A program made the translations under genes and the position numbers. A model generated the notes under the pieces. The model ran no database searches. It worked only from the letters and a program-made list of their open reading frames with translations, and was not told the origin of the DNA. This document shows, piece by piece, positions 9,446-18,206 of a DNA stretch of 64,000 bases (positions are counted from its first letter, which is position 1; every line of letters begins with the position of its first letter). The DNA is from Pseudomonadota bacterium (GTDB lineage Bacteria; Pseudomonadota; Alphaproteobacteria; Rhodobacterales; Rhodobacteraceae). The stretch spans positions 62,001 to 126,000 of the forward strand of contig JAJXZX010000001.1 in NCBI GenBank assembly GCA_021779835.1, written 5' to 3'.

Positions 9446-11026
9446 TCAGTAGCCCAGCGCGCAGCCGTCTTTGCGCGGGTCTGATGCGCCCTGAAGCACA
9501 CCCGTATCAGGATCAAGCAGGATCGCCTGCGCGCCGCCAAGCGCGGTTGCAGGGATGGACACGTCATGCCCCATCGCGGCAAGTTCGGCGCGCACCGCGT
9601 CGGAATAACCACGCTCGACCTGCATACCCTCTGGCCCCGAAAAGCTGCGCGGCGCGTCCAGCGCGCTTTGCGGGTCAAGGCCATAGTCGATCATATTGGT
9701 GACGACCCGAGCGTGGCCGTTTGGCTGATACGCGCCACCCATCACACCGAACGGCATAATGACACGCCCCTCTTTGCGCAGCATGGCGGGGATGATGGTG
9801 TGCATCGGGCGGTTGCCGCCGGTCACCTCATTCGGGTGACCTTCGGCGAGGGTGAAGCCCGCACCGCGGTTCTGGAAGTTGATGCCGAACTTCGACGAGG
9901 CAAGGCCGGAGCCGAAGCCGTGGTAAATCGAGTAGATCAGCGAAACCGCCATGCGATCGCGGTCAACTACGGTAAGGTAGATCGTATCGCGATGCACCGC
10001 CTCGCTAAGTTTGGCGGGGCTGGCCATTGCGCGTTTGGGGTCGATCAGTGCGGCGAGGCGGGCCGCCGTTTCGGGCGCAAGCATATGCGCGAGGCGCGTG
10101 GTGCGGTTCGGGTCGGCAATGAAGCGGTTGCGCGCGTCATAGGCGAGCTTGGCAGCCTCGGCCTCCAGATGGGCACGGGTCGCACCGAAGGGGTCAAGCC
10201 CGGGCAGATCGAAATGCGACAGGATGTTGAGCATCAGGATCGCGGTCGCACCCTGCCCGTTTGGCGGATGCTCGACCAGTTCAATACCCTTGTAAGCGCC
10301 CCCAATCGGGTCGGTGTAATCGCAGGCCGTGGCGGCGAAGTCGTCCAGCGTATGCAGGCCGCCGAGAGTGCGCAGCGAGGTCACCATATCCTCGGCCACC
10401 TCGCCCTCGTAGAAGCCAGCGCGGCCTTGGGCGGCGATGCGGCGCAAGACCTGGGCCTGCTTGGGGGCACGGAAGATTTGGCCTGGAACGGGCGGCTTGC
10501 CGTTGAAAAGGTAGACGTCGCGCGCGGTGCCTTGCAGCGTGCCCGCGTCATTGGCCCAGTCGAAGGCGGTGCGGGGGGCAACCGGCACGCCCGCCTCGGC
10601 ATAGCGGATCGCGGGGGCGAGGGTAGCGGCCAAGCCCAGTTTGCCCCAGTCGGCGGACAGGCGGCAGAAGGCATCGACGGCACCGGGAATGGTGACCGCT
10701 TCGGGCGCGTAAAGTGGCACGGCGGTCAGCCCCTTGGCGCGCATCGCGGCAGCGGTGAGCGCTTTCGGCGCGCGGCCAGAACCGTTCAGGGCGATGACGC
10801 GCTCTTCTCCCGCCGGTTTCAGCAGCACGAAGCAATCGCCGCCGATGCCGGTCATTTGCGGCTCGCAGATGCCCAGTAGCACGGCGGCAGCGATGGCGGC
10901 GTCGACCGCATTACCGCCAGCTTGCAGGGTATCGATTGCGGTCTTGGCCGCAAGGGGATGCGAAGTGGCGCACATCCCGTTGGTAGCGAAAACGGCAGAG
11001 CGGCCGGGTTTCTGGAAATCGCGCAT
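9446..11026 (-). CDS. Gamma-glutamyltransferase family protein
   Basis: A 526-residue Ntn-hydrolase precursor of the gamma-glutamyltransferase/cephalosporin acylase family, expected to cleave itself at Thr348 (DTIYLTVVD, family form DTTHLSVVD). Such enzymes hydrolyse or transfer gamma-glutamyl groups from glutathione or acyl amides. The N-terminus has no signal peptide, unlike E. coli Ggt, so it is probably cytoplasmic. The frame extends 34 codons further, but an AGGAGG box six bases before the ATG at 11026 sets the start. Substrate not decidable from sequence. Confidence 0.9.
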   Translation of the reverse strand: MRDFQKPGRSAVFATNGMCATSHPLAAKTAIDTLQAGGNAVDAAIAAAVLLGICEPQMTGIGGDCFVLLKPAGEERVIALNGSGRAPKALTAAAMRAKGLTAVPLYAPEAVTIPGAVDAFCRLSADWGKLGLAATLAPAIRYAEAGVPVAPRTAFDWANDAGTLQGTARDVYLFNGKPPVPGQIFRAPKQAQVLRRIAAQGRAGFYEGEVAEDMVTSLRTLGGLHTLDDFAATACDYTDPIGGAYKGIELVEHPPNGQGATAILMLNILSHFDLPGLDPFGATRAHLEAEAAKLAYDARNRFIADPNRTTRLAHMLAPETAARLAALIDPKRAMASPAKLSEAVHRDTIYLTVVDRDRMAVSLIYSIYHGFGSGLASSKFGINFQNRGAGFTLAEGHPNEVTGGNRPMHTIIPAMLRKEGRVIMPFGVMGGAYQPNGHARVVTNMIDYGLDPQSALDAPRSFSGPEGMQVERGYSDAVRAELAAMGHDVSIPATALGGAQAILLDPDTGVLQGASDPRKDGCALGY

Positions 11027-11268
11027 CGGCATCCTCCTGTGACGATCAGAGCCTAGGGGGCGGCGACGGGATTTCCAAGGGGGACTGCGGGTGATTTCCG
11101 GGCGATGCGGAAATCCTCGGCGCCGCAAACTAGGTGGGGGCTGTTGGCTGCGACGCCGAGGGAAGCTGGTTGGAGCTACGCCTGTAGTGTTGTCCGACCC
11201 TATGGCGAGGTTTGGCTGGCAAAATGGTCATTTTATGGCATTGTTTCCCCATTTGGGTCAGTAAGATC

Positions 11269-11730
11269 CTAGTCACAGGATTGTGCCGTCATCAGCTCAA
11301 AACTCAGCCGATTGCGCCCGTCTTGGCGTTGGTAGCAAAGCCCCTTGGACAGGCGGCGAATCAGATGCCAGCCAAAGCCACCCTCTGGCAAATCGTCTGG
11401 CCTGACGCCGCCAACGAGCCGCCCGCTTGGTGGCGTGTGGCCAGGCATCGGGGTGCCATCATCAATCACCGCACAGCAAAGACCCGTGCCGGTGGGCCGA
11501 ATTAAAAGCTCAATCGATCCCGAGCGATTGCCGTAGGCATGCTCGACAATGTTGTTCAGGACTTCGGCCAGCACCAGCTCTGCAGTGTCGCGATCGTCCG
11601 GGCTGGGCAGCAGGGGCGACAGGTGCGCACGGACGGAGATCAAAGCAACCCGCACCGCCATCGGGTTGCTTTCGAACGTCAGGCACAGACCGCCGCCGGG
11701 GTCTTGCACCACGTTGGCATCACAGGGCAT
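11269..11730 (-). CDS. RsbW-like anti-sigma factor / HATPase serine kinase
   Basis: A 153-residue HATPase_c protein of the RsbW/SpoIIAB type. The N-box EVLNNIVEHAYGN (Asn60), the DDG motif at 90-92 and the glycine-rich GGFGWHLIRRL at 117-127 are present; there is no histidine-kinase dimerisation part. Such proteins bind a sigma factor and phosphorylate a STAS antagonist. Its start overlaps the 3' end of the upstream STAS gene by 11 bases, so the pair is one operon and a likely partner switch. No sigma factor or PP2C phosphatase is nearby, so the target is unknown. Confidence 0.85.
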   Translation of the reverse strand: MPCDANVVQDPGGGLCLTFESNPMAVRVALISVRAHLSPLLPSPDDRDTAELVLAEVLNNIVEHAYGNRSGSIELLIRPTGTGLCCAVIDDGTPMPGHTPPSGRLVGGVRPDDLPEGGFGWHLIRRLSKGLCYQRQDGRNRLSFELMTAQSCD

Positions 11731-12082
11731 GCAGCCGGCCTGGTGTCACAGAGGATGGCGCGGCAAGGCCCGGCACCCTGTCATGGATGGTAAAAACCCG
11801 ATCCATCCGGGTCAGGCGAAACACCTTGTCGACACTCGGCCCCAGCGCCGCCAGTTCCAGCGGACATTCCGGCGGCATCATCTTCATCACCGCAACAACC
11901 GCCCCCAGCCCGCTCGAGTCCAGAAACGCAACCCTTGCCAGATCGAGGATCACCCGGCTTGCCGGTTGTGCCACGATTTCACGCATTCGGTCTTTGAATT
12001 GGATCGCGACAGCGGCATCAATGCGGTCCTCGCCCACGTGCACCACCAGCACGCCGTTGCGCAGTTCCGTTTCAAGGTTCAT
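11720..12082 (-). CDS. STAS-domain anti-sigma factor antagonist (RsbV-like)
   Basis: A 120-residue STAS domain. The phosphoacceptor region FLDSSGLG (residues 53-60) is intact, with Ser57 at the position phosphorylated in SpoIIAA/RsbV. It should relieve inhibition by the RsbW-like kinase encoded immediately downstream. Two ATGs lie six bases apart after an AGGAGG box; the second, at 12082, has the better spacing. The C-terminal tail after about residue 105 is extra, contains PSSVTPGRL, and is probably disordered. Divergent from the thiolase gene. Confidence 0.85.
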   Translation of the reverse strand: MNLETELRNGVLVVHVGEDRIDAAVAIQFKDRMREIVAQPASRVILDLARVAFLDSSGLGAVVAVMKMMPPECPLELAALGPSVDKVFRLTRMDRVFTIHDRVPGLAAPSSVTPGRLHAL

Positions 12083-12169
12083 CGTCATCCTCCTGACCCA
12101 TGCAAGGCGAGGCTAGACGCCAATCCTTACCATTCGGTATGCAAGCGTCAGATGGTGGAGGACGAAACG

Positions 12170-13339
12170 ATGGATGTGGTGATCTCGGGTGCGGCGCGCA
12201 CGGCGATGGGCGGGTTTCAGGGTGTCTTTGCCGAGACCGACGCCGCGCGGCTTGGCGGTGCGGCGATCGCAGCGGCGCTGGGTGGCGCTTCGCCGGCTCT
12301 GGTCGAAGACCTGCTGATGGGTTGCGTTCTGCCCGCCGGGTTGGGTCAGGCCCCCGCACGGCAAGCCGGATTTCACGCGGGCCTTGGCGAAGGGGTTCCC
12401 GCGACCACGCTGAACAAGATGTGCGGCTCTGGCATGAAGGCGGCGATGGTGGCGTTTGACCAGATCGCCCTGGGGCAGACCGGCATCATGGTCGCGGGCG
12501 GGATGGAAAGCATGACCAACGCCCCCTACCTTTTGCCCAAGATGCGGGCGGGGGCGAGGCTGGGCCATGCGCAGGCGGTCGATCACATGTTCCTCGACGG
12601 GCTGGAGGACGCCTATGACAAAGGCCGCCTGATGGGCACATTCGCCGAAGATTGCGCCGAAGCGTTTCAGTTCACCCGCGCCGATCAGGACGCTTACGCG
12701 CTGGGGTCGCTGACGAATGCACTGGCCGCACAGGCCTCGGGCGCGTTCGCCCGTGAAATCGCGGCGGTGACGGTCAGCAACCGCAAGAGTCAGGCCATCA
12801 TCAGCGCGGATGAACAGCCCAGCCAGGCGCGCCCCGAAAAGATCCCGCTGCTGAAGCCCGCCTTCCGCAAGGAGGGCACGGTGACCGCCGCCAATTCCTC
12901 GTCGATCTCGGATGGCGCGGCGGCGCTTCTGCTGGCCTCGCGCGCGGCGGCAGAGCGTCATGACCTGCCGATCCGCGCCCGCATTCTGGGGCACGCCAGC
13001 CACGCACAGGCGCCTGCTGATTTCCCCACCGCCCCGATCCCCGCCGCGCGCAAACTGCTGGCGCGCCTCGGTTGGACGCCCGAAGACGTGGACCTGTGGG
13101 AGGTTAACGAGGCCTTTGCCGTGGTGCCGATGGCGTTTATGCGCGAACTGTCAGTGCCGCGCGAAAAGATGAACGTGAATGGCGGTGCCTGCGCCTTGGG
13201 TCACCCGATCGGTGCTTCAGGGGCGCGTATCATCGTGACGCTGCTGCACGCGCTTGAATCCCGCGGGCTCAAGCGCGGGATTGCCGCGATATGCATTGGC
13301 GGCGGCGAAGGCACCGCGATTGCAATTGAGCGTCCCTAA
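12170..13339 (+). CDS. Thiolase family acetyl-CoA C-acyltransferase
   Basis: A 389-residue thiolase with all catalytic parts: acyl-accepting Cys85 in NKMCGSGMKA, the GHPIGASG motif carrying the active His, and the C-terminal Cys in CIGGGEGTA. It condenses or cleaves acyl-CoA (acetoacetyl-CoA or longer 3-ketoacyl-CoA). No phaB or fadB lies beside it, so the pathway is open. The frame is open some 200 codons upstream, antisense to the STAS gene, but GGAGG seven bases before the ATG at 12170 fixes the start at the normal family length. Confidence 0.93.
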   Translation: MDVVISGAARTAMGGFQGVFAETDAARLGGAAIAAALGGASPALVEDLLMGCVLPAGLGQAPARQAGFHAGLGEGVPATTLNKMCGSGMKAAMVAFDQIALGQTGIMVAGGMESMTNAPYLLPKMRAGARLGHAQAVDHMFLDGLEDAYDKGRLMGTFAEDCAEAFQFTRADQDAYALGSLTNALAAQASGAFAREIAAVTVSNRKSQAIISADEQPSQARPEKIPLLKPAFRKEGTVTAANSSSISDGAAALLLASRAAAERHDLPIRARILGHASHAQAPADFPTAPIPAARKLLARLGWTPEDVDLWEVNEAFAVVPMAFMRELSVPREKMNVNGGACALGHPIGASGARIIVTLLHALESRGLKRGIAAICIGGGEGTAIAIERP

Positions 13340-13357
13340 CCCACAGCGGAGCCGCCG

Positions 13358-13819
13358 ATGCCCATCAATTACACCGAACTCACAACCACGCTCGCCGCCC
13401 TCACCCATGGCGAGACCGACACGGTTGCCCTGATGGCCACCGTCGCCTGCAAGGTGCATCACGCCGACGACCGCTTCGACTGGACCGGTTTCTACCGCGT
13501 CACCGGACCCGAGATGCTGAAGATCGGCCCCTATCAGGGTGGCCACGGTTGCCTTGTCATCCCCTTTTCGCGCGGGGTTTGTGGGGCGGCGGCGCGCACA
13601 GGCATGGTCCAGCTTGTGCCCGACGTGGAGGCCTTTCCCGGGCATATTGCCTGCGCGTCTTCCACCAGGTCAGAACTGGTGTTGCCGGTGTGGAACGCGC
13701 AAGGCGTCTTGCTGGGCGTATTCGACATCGACAGCAACCAACCCGCGGCGTTTACCGAAGCTGACGCCACAGCGCTAACCGCGATCCTGGCCGAGACATT
13801 CGCCGAGGCGCGCGCGTGA
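13358..13819 (+). CDS. msrC: GAF-domain free methionine-(R)-sulfoxide reductase (fRMsr)
   Basis: A 153-residue single GAF domain matching fRMsr (E. coli YebR/MsrC). All three functional cysteines can be placed: Cys65 in GGHGCLVIPF, Cys75 in GVCGAAA and Cys99 in PGHIACASS. The family reduces free methionine-R-sulfoxide, using a disulfide relay regenerated by thioredoxin. FDIDSNQPAAFTEAD near the C-terminus is also typical. It follows the thiolase on the same strand after 18 bases and may be co-transcribed, with no evident metabolic link. Confidence 0.9.
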   Translation: MPINYTELTTTLAALTHGETDTVALMATVACKVHHADDRFDWTGFYRVTGPEMLKIGPYQGGHGCLVIPFSRGVCGAAARTGMVQLVPDVEAFPGHIACASSTRSELVLPVWNAQGVLLGVFDIDSNQPAAFTEADATALTAILAETFAEARA

Positions 13820-14109
13820 CGCTGCATGGCTGGACGTGTTTTCCCGGTTCTGGGCGCTGCTCGTCACCACCCGCGGCCCGAATGCTGTGAACTGCGTGGC
13901 GCACCGCTTCGCCCGGGCTGTGGGGCGACGTTCAATAAGCGCGGTGACAAACCTGTGGTTTCGACACGAGATAGCGGCGGGGTTCTGCTCGGTGCAGGCG
14001 GACTTTGGCACGCGCCCATTGCCGCGATTGCCCCCTTGCAGCGCGCCCGTGCCTGCGATCAACATGCCGCGACGCGAACCCGGAGCCTGACCCCGTGCTG
14101 CACCTGCTG
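13820..14109. other. 290-base gap without a convincing gene
   Basis: Short overlapping open frames exist in this stretch (84-96 codons, both strands). Their products show no recognisable motif, the third-base GC pattern breaks down after the first 30 codons or so, and no frame has a ribosome binding site. It may hold a decayed gene, or leader sequence for the LysE gene. I see no repeat or hairpin. Confidence 0.4.
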
Positions 14110-14718
14110 ATGTCCTTCCCGCATGACCGCCTGCTGACCTTTATCGCGGGTGGGCTCGTGCTGAACTTCGCCCCCGGGGCCGATGTGATTTTCGCGACCG
14201 CCTCGGGCATCCGTGGCGGGCCAAAGGTTGGCGCGCTGGCCGGGCTTGGCGTGGGCTTTGGCGCCTGCTGGCATGTGACACTTGCAGCGCTTGGCCTCTC
14301 GGCAATGATCGCGGCGTGGCCGGAGGCGTTGGTGGTAATCCGCTACGCGGGGGCGGCTTACCTGCTGGTGCTGGCGTGGAAAAGCTGGCGCGCCAATGGC
14401 ACGCTGCCAGAGGGGCGCGGCGCTGGCAGTCGCTGGGCCGCCGTGCGGCGGGGGTTCCTGTCAAACGCGCTGAACCCCAAGCCCGTGCTGTTCATCCTCG
14501 CCTTTCTGCCGCAATTCACCGACCCGCATCTTGGCCCGATCTGGCAACAGGTCGTGCTGCTGGGAGGCATCTTTGCCTTTACCGGCACCATTGTCACTAT
14601 GGGCTACGGCATCCTTGCAGGCTATGTCCGTCACGCCTTGGGTCGCCGTATGGAGGCCCTGAACAAAGTTGCCGCCGTGATGTTCGGCGGCCTTGCCCTG
14701 CGCCTGATCGCGGATTGA
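14110..14718 (+). CDS. LysE family amino-acid exporter
   Basis: A 202-residue inner-membrane protein of the LysE/RhtB type with about six hydrophobic segments. The signature FAPGADVIFATASGIRGGPK near the N-terminus and SNALNPKPVLFILAFLPQF in the middle are characteristic. Family members export amino acids such as lysine, threonine or homoserine lactones; specificity is unknown. A GTG five codons upstream is an alternative start. Only 11 bases separate it from the methyltransferase-like gene downstream, suggesting one transcript. Confidence 0.88.
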   Translation: MSFPHDRLLTFIAGGLVLNFAPGADVIFATASGIRGGPKVGALAGLGVGFGACWHVTLAALGLSAMIAAWPEALVVIRYAGAAYLLVLAWKSWRANGTLPEGRGAGSRWAAVRRGFLSNALNPKPVLFILAFLPQFTDPHLGPIWQQVVLLGGIFAFTGTIVTMGYGILAGYVRHALGRRMEALNKVAAVMFGGLALRLIAD

Positions 14719-14729
14719 AGGAGAAACAG

Positions 14730-15623
14730 ATGGAGATCACTCTCTTGGACGGCGGTATGGGGCAGGAACTGCTTGCCCGCACCGGGGACGCGCCAACGCC
14801 TTTGTGGGCGACTCAGGTGATGCTGGACCACCCCAACGTCGTGCGCGACATCCACGCCGATTATTTCGCGGCGGGCTCGACCGTGGCGACCACCAACACC
14901 TATGCGATTCACCACGACCGGCTGGAACGCTTCGACGTCGATCACCTGTTTGAGACGCTGCACATGAAGGCGGTGTCACAGGCCGAAGACGCGCGCGCCG
15001 CGCATGGGTCGGGGCGCATCGCAGGCTCGCTTGGACCGCTGGTGGCGACCTACCGGCCAGAGACCTGCCCGCCCGTTGCCGAAGCCGCGCCGAAATATGC
15101 CGAGATCGCGCGGCTTCTGGCACCGCACGTTGACTTTTTCCTGTGTGAGACGATGTCGTCGGTCCAGCAAGCCGAAGGCGCACTGCGCGGCGCGCAAGCG
15201 GGGGGCAAACCGGTCTGGCTGTCGCTGACCGTCGATGACAATGACGGCACCCGCCTGCGCTCTGGCGAACCGCTTTCCGACCTCGCGCCGTTGATTGCAG
15301 AGCTGAAACCGGCGGCAATCCTGTGCAACTGCTCGGTGCCAGAAGCGATGGAGGCGGCGATGGCCGAGGTCGCCAAATTCGGTCTGCCGTTCGGCGCCTA
15401 TGCCAACGGCTTCACCCATATCTCGGACGCGTTCAAGAAAGACGCACCCACCGTGGCGGTGCTGGAGGCGCGCCACGATCTGACGCCGGAACGCTACGCC
15501 GCCTTTGCAATGGGCTGGGTCGCCCAGGGCGCCACCATCGTCGGCGGCTGCTGCGAGGTCGGGCCCGCCCATATCGCCGAACTGGCCGGCAGCCTGCGCG
15601 CTGCCGGGCATCGCATCGTGTAA
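14730..15623 (+). CDS. Homocysteine S-methyltransferase family protein
   Basis: A 297-residue Pfam S-methyl_trans barrel. Zinc ligands are visible: the CNC group (Cys199/Cys201) in AILCNCSVPE and the adjacent pair Cys274-Cys275 in VGGCCEVGP, with LLDGGMGQELL at the start. The family moves a methyl group from S-methylmethionine, betaine or another donor to homocysteine. AAGGAG eight bases before the ATG supports this start, although the frame opens far upstream inside lysE. The pairing with a LysE exporter hints at sulfur amino-acid handling. A strong hairpin follows the stop. Confidence 0.88.
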   Translation: MEITLLDGGMGQELLARTGDAPTPLWATQVMLDHPNVVRDIHADYFAAGSTVATTNTYAIHHDRLERFDVDHLFETLHMKAVSQAEDARAAHGSGRIAGSLGPLVATYRPETCPPVAEAAPKYAEIARLLAPHVDFFLCETMSSVQQAEGALRGAQAGGKPVWLSLTVDDNDGTRLRSGEPLSDLAPLIAELKPAAILCNCSVPEAMEAAMAEVAKFGLPFGAYANGFTHISDAFKKDAPTVAVLEARHDLTPERYAAFAMGWVAQGATIVGGCCEVGPAHIAELAGSLRAAGHRIV

Positions 15624-15628
15624 AGCAG

Positions 15629-15654
15629 GGTGGCGCCCTTGACGGGGCGCCACC
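15629..15654. terminator. Hairpin after the homocysteine methyltransferase-like gene
   Basis: GGTGGCGCCC pairs with GGGCGCCACC as ten perfect base pairs around a short loop. No T-run follows, so it may be a factor-dependent terminator or a 3'-end stabiliser. The rluA-type gene starts 18 bases later. Confidence 0.55.
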
Positions 15655-15672
15655 ATCCGCTATGCCCCGCGC

Positions 15673-16320
15673 ATGGACGATACCTATAATCCCCCAGACG
15701 AGCCGGTTCGCGTGATCTACCACGATCAGCATCTGCTGCTGGTCGACAAACCCTCTGGCCTTCTGTCGGTGCCGGGCAAGGGCGAACACCTTGCCGATTG
15801 CATGATCACGCGCGCGCAACGCATCTTCCCCGAGGCGCTGTTGGTGCATCGGCTAGACCGCGACACTTCTGGCATCATGGTGTTTGCCCTGACACGCCAC
15901 GCCCAGCGCGCGCTGTCGCTGCAATTCGAGGAACGGCGCACGAAAAAGGTCTATGTCGCGCGTCTGTGGGGCGAGTTGACGCCCAAGACCGGCACCGTCG
16001 ATCTGCCCCTGACGGTGGATTGGCCCAACCGCCCGCTGCAACATGTCAACCACGAAACCGGGCGCCCCGCCGTCACCGATTGGCGCGTGGTGCGCCATGA
16101 GGATGGCACCACGCGCGTGCGACTGATGCCCAAGACCGGGCGCAGCCACCAGTTGCGCGTTCACATGATGTCGCTCGGCCACCCGATCCTTGGCGATCCG
16201 TTCTACGCCAAAGGCCCAGCGCGCGACTTTCCCCGCCTGATGTTGCACGCCGAAAGCCTGCGCTTCAACCACCCGGACGGTGACCGCGGCCTTAGCTTCT
16301 CGGCACCCTGCCCCTTCTGA
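15673..16320 (+). CDS. RluA family pseudouridine synthase
   Basis: A 215-residue RluA-type enzyme with the catalytic motif HRLDRDTSG (Asp62), the PKTGRSHQLRVHM motif near residues 152-164 and HPILGDPFYA. There is no N-terminal S4 domain, which makes it like E. coli RluA (23S rRNA U746 and some tRNA U32) rather than RluC/RluD. Exact target sites are inferred only. It converges on the CoA-transferase gene with 15 bases between stops. Confidence 0.92.
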   Translation: MDDTYNPPDEPVRVIYHDQHLLLVDKPSGLLSVPGKGEHLADCMITRAQRIFPEALLVHRLDRDTSGIMVFALTRHAQRALSLQFEERRTKKVYVARLWGELTPKTGTVDLPLTVDWPNRPLQHVNHETGRPAVTDWRVVRHEDGTTRVRLMPKTGRSHQLRVHMMSLGHPILGDPFYAKGPARDFPRLMLHAESLRFNHPDGDRGLSFSAPCPF

Positions 16321-16335
16321 CCACGGCAATCTGGC

Positions 16336-17469
16336 TCAGGAAAAGTCTGACAGGTCGGCCTGATGCTCGCCCAGTTTTGGCGCCGGGCGGTCGAGCGCCA
16401 GCGTCGCGCCAGAGAAGGTAAACGGAGAGCGCAAACCCGGAATGCCGCCCATGTCAAGCCGCAGACCGCGCGCGATTATCTGCGGGTCGGCAAACACCTC
16501 GGCAAGGTTGTTGATAGGTCCAGCTGGAACGCCCGCGGCTTCGCAGGCGGCAAGCAGGTCGGCCTTGGCAAAACGGCGGGTGGCTGCGGTGACCGCCTCG
16601 GTCATGGCAACGCGGTTGGCGATGCGGTCGGCGTTGGTCCGGAATTCCGCTGCGGTTGCCATCTCGGGCAGGCCGAGCAGGGCACAAAGCCGCTGATATT
16701 GGCCGTCGTTGCCGGTGGCGATGATGATCCAGCCATCAGCGCAGTCGAACACCGCATAGGGCGCAAGGTTGGGGTGGGCGTTCCCCATCATCCTGGGTGC
16801 GGTGCCAGAGGCAAAGTAATTCATCGCCTGATTTGCCATGATCGAGGCCGCAACATCCATCAGCGCCATGTCGATCTGCTGCCCCTCGCCGCTGGCCCCG
16901 CGTTGGTGCAACGCGGCAAGGATTGCGGTGGCCGCATAGACGCCGGTGAAGATATCGGTGACCGCGACGCCGACCTTTTGTGGCTGACCATCGGGGGCAC
17001 CGGTAACACTCATCAACCCGGCCATGCCTTGAATGATGAAATCATAGCCCGCGCGGTGGGCGTAGGGGCCGGTTTGACCAAAGCCGGTAATCGAGCAATA
17101 GATCAGGCGTGGGTTGACCTGTTTCAGGCTGGCATAGTCGAGGCCATATTTAGCCAACCCGCCGACCTTGAAATTCTCGATCACCACATCGGCGTCGGCG
17201 ATCAGGCGTCGCACGGTTTCCTGCCCCTCGGCGGTGCGGAAATCGACCACGACAGAGCGTTTGCCGCGATTGGCCGCATGGAAATACGCAGCAGATCGGT
17301 CGCCTTCACGCTCGATGAACGGCGGGCCCCAGCGGCGCGTGTCGTCGCCCTCCGGCGCTTCGACTTTCAGCACATCGGCGCCAAGATCGGCCAAGGTCTG
17401 ACCGGCCCAGGGGCCGGCCAGAATGCGCGCCAGTTCGATGACTTTGATGCCGTCGAGCGGGGTCGCCAT
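16336..17469 (-). CDS. CaiB/BaiF family CoA-transferase
   Basis: A 377-residue family III CoA-transferase. The N-terminal GIKVIELARILAGPWAGQTL and DLGADVLKVEAPEGDD, then NFKVGGLAKYGLDY and GYDFIIQGMAGLM, are signature segments. These enzymes move CoA between acids or act as racemase-like enzymes; the substrate is not evident. The start is the ATG at 17469, which directly precedes MATPLDGIKV; 18 further upstream codons overlap the dsbA gene and are unlikely. The dsbA stop lies only four bases upstream, so the two are likely co-transcribed. Confidence 0.9.
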   Translation of the reverse strand: MATPLDGIKVIELARILAGPWAGQTLADLGADVLKVEAPEGDDTRRWGPPFIEREGDRSAAYFHAANRGKRSVVVDFRTAEGQETVRRLIADADVVIENFKVGGLAKYGLDYASLKQVNPRLIYCSITGFGQTGPYAHRAGYDFIIQGMAGLMSVTGAPDGQPQKVGVAVTDIFTGVYAATAILAALHQRGASGEGQQIDMALMDVAASIMANQAMNYFASGTAPRMMGNAHPNLAPYAVFDCADGWIIIATGNDGQYQRLCALLGLPEMATAAEFRTNADRIANRVAMTEAVTAATRRFAKADLLAACEAAGVPAGPINNLAEVFADPQIIARGLRLDMGGIPGLRSPFTFSGATLALDRPAPKLGEHQADLSDFS

Positions 17470-17473
17470 GCGC

Positions 17474-18193
17474 TTACTTGTTCTTCGCCAGTTCCGCGTC
17501 GAGGAGTTTGGAGAATTCGTCATAGCTCATGTTGCTATGGGTGACGCCATCCACCACGAACGAAGGCGTGCCCTCGATCTTGTCGGCCTGCGACGTTTTC
17601 TGGAACTGCGCCACCAAGGCCTGCGCCATCTTGCCGTCGTTCATGCAGGTATTAAGCTCGGCATCCGTCATGCCAGCGGTCTTGCCGATCTTTTTCAGGT
17701 TGGCGACCACAACGTTCGGATCGTTGGTTCCCAGCCAGTCGTTTTGCGTGTTGTAAAGGATATCGACGATCCCAAAATAGCGCATCGGCCCACCGCAATG
17801 CGCCATCATACCCGCCCAGAGGCCATATTTGTCAAAATATACCTCTTGAATGGTGAACTTGATCTTGCCGGTGTCGATGTAGTTTTTCTTGATATCCGGG
17901 TAAACCGCCGCGTGGAATTCCGCGCAGTGCGGGCAGGTGAAAGAGAGGTATTCGGTCACCGTCACCTTGGCGTCCGGATTGCCGATCGACATTTCCGGGA
18001 TGACCGGCGCCTTGGTGTCCGTTGCCGTGGGGGCGGGGGCGGGGGCTGCGGTCGTTCCGGTGGCGGTCGTCGTCGTAGTGGTCGTGGTGCCATCCGCCCG
18101 CGCGGCGCTCACGCCCATCCCGCCGTTCGACAGCCAAGCACCGCCCGCGATCATCGCCACAGCCACGGCCACAAGTGCCAGTTTCTTCGTCAT
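17474..18193 (-). CDS. DsbA family periplasmic thiol:disulfide oxidoreductase
   Basis: A 239-residue secreted thioredoxin-fold protein. An N-terminal hydrophobic segment (about residues 4-20) acts as signal or anchor. A low-complexity Thr/Ala/Pro linker (about 35-60) separates it from the catalytic domain, where CPHC at 87-90 is the redox site and GTPSFVVDG supplies the cis-Pro loop. It should oxidise or isomerise disulfides of exported proteins. DUF721 and MutY follow upstream in an order familiar from Rhodobacterales. The linker is rich in Thr codons repeated in tandem and may vary between strains. Confidence 0.9.
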   Translation of the reverse strand: MTKKLALVAVAVAMIAGGAWLSNGGMGVSAARADGTTTTTTTTATGTTAAPAPAPTATDTKAPVIPEMSIGNPDAKVTVTEYLSFTCPHCAEFHAAVYPDIKKNYIDTGKIKFTIQEVYFDKYGLWAGMMAHCGGPMRYFGIVDILYNTQNDWLGTNDPNVVVANLKKIGKTAGMTDAELNTCMNDGKMAQALVAQFQKTSQADKIEGTPSFVVDGVTHSNMSYDEFSKLLDAELAKNK

Positions 18194-18206
18194 CGTCAGA
18201 GCCTCT

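Noticed and set aside
9566-10879. Plus-strand open frame of 437 codons opposite gamma-glutamyltransferase
   Set aside because: Shadow of the minus-strand gene; no recognisable domain, no ribosome binding site.
13836-14090. 84-codon plus-strand frame as a small gene between fRMsr and lysE
   Set aside because: It starts with GTG without a ribosome binding site, loses coding-like third-base bias and has no recognised similarity.
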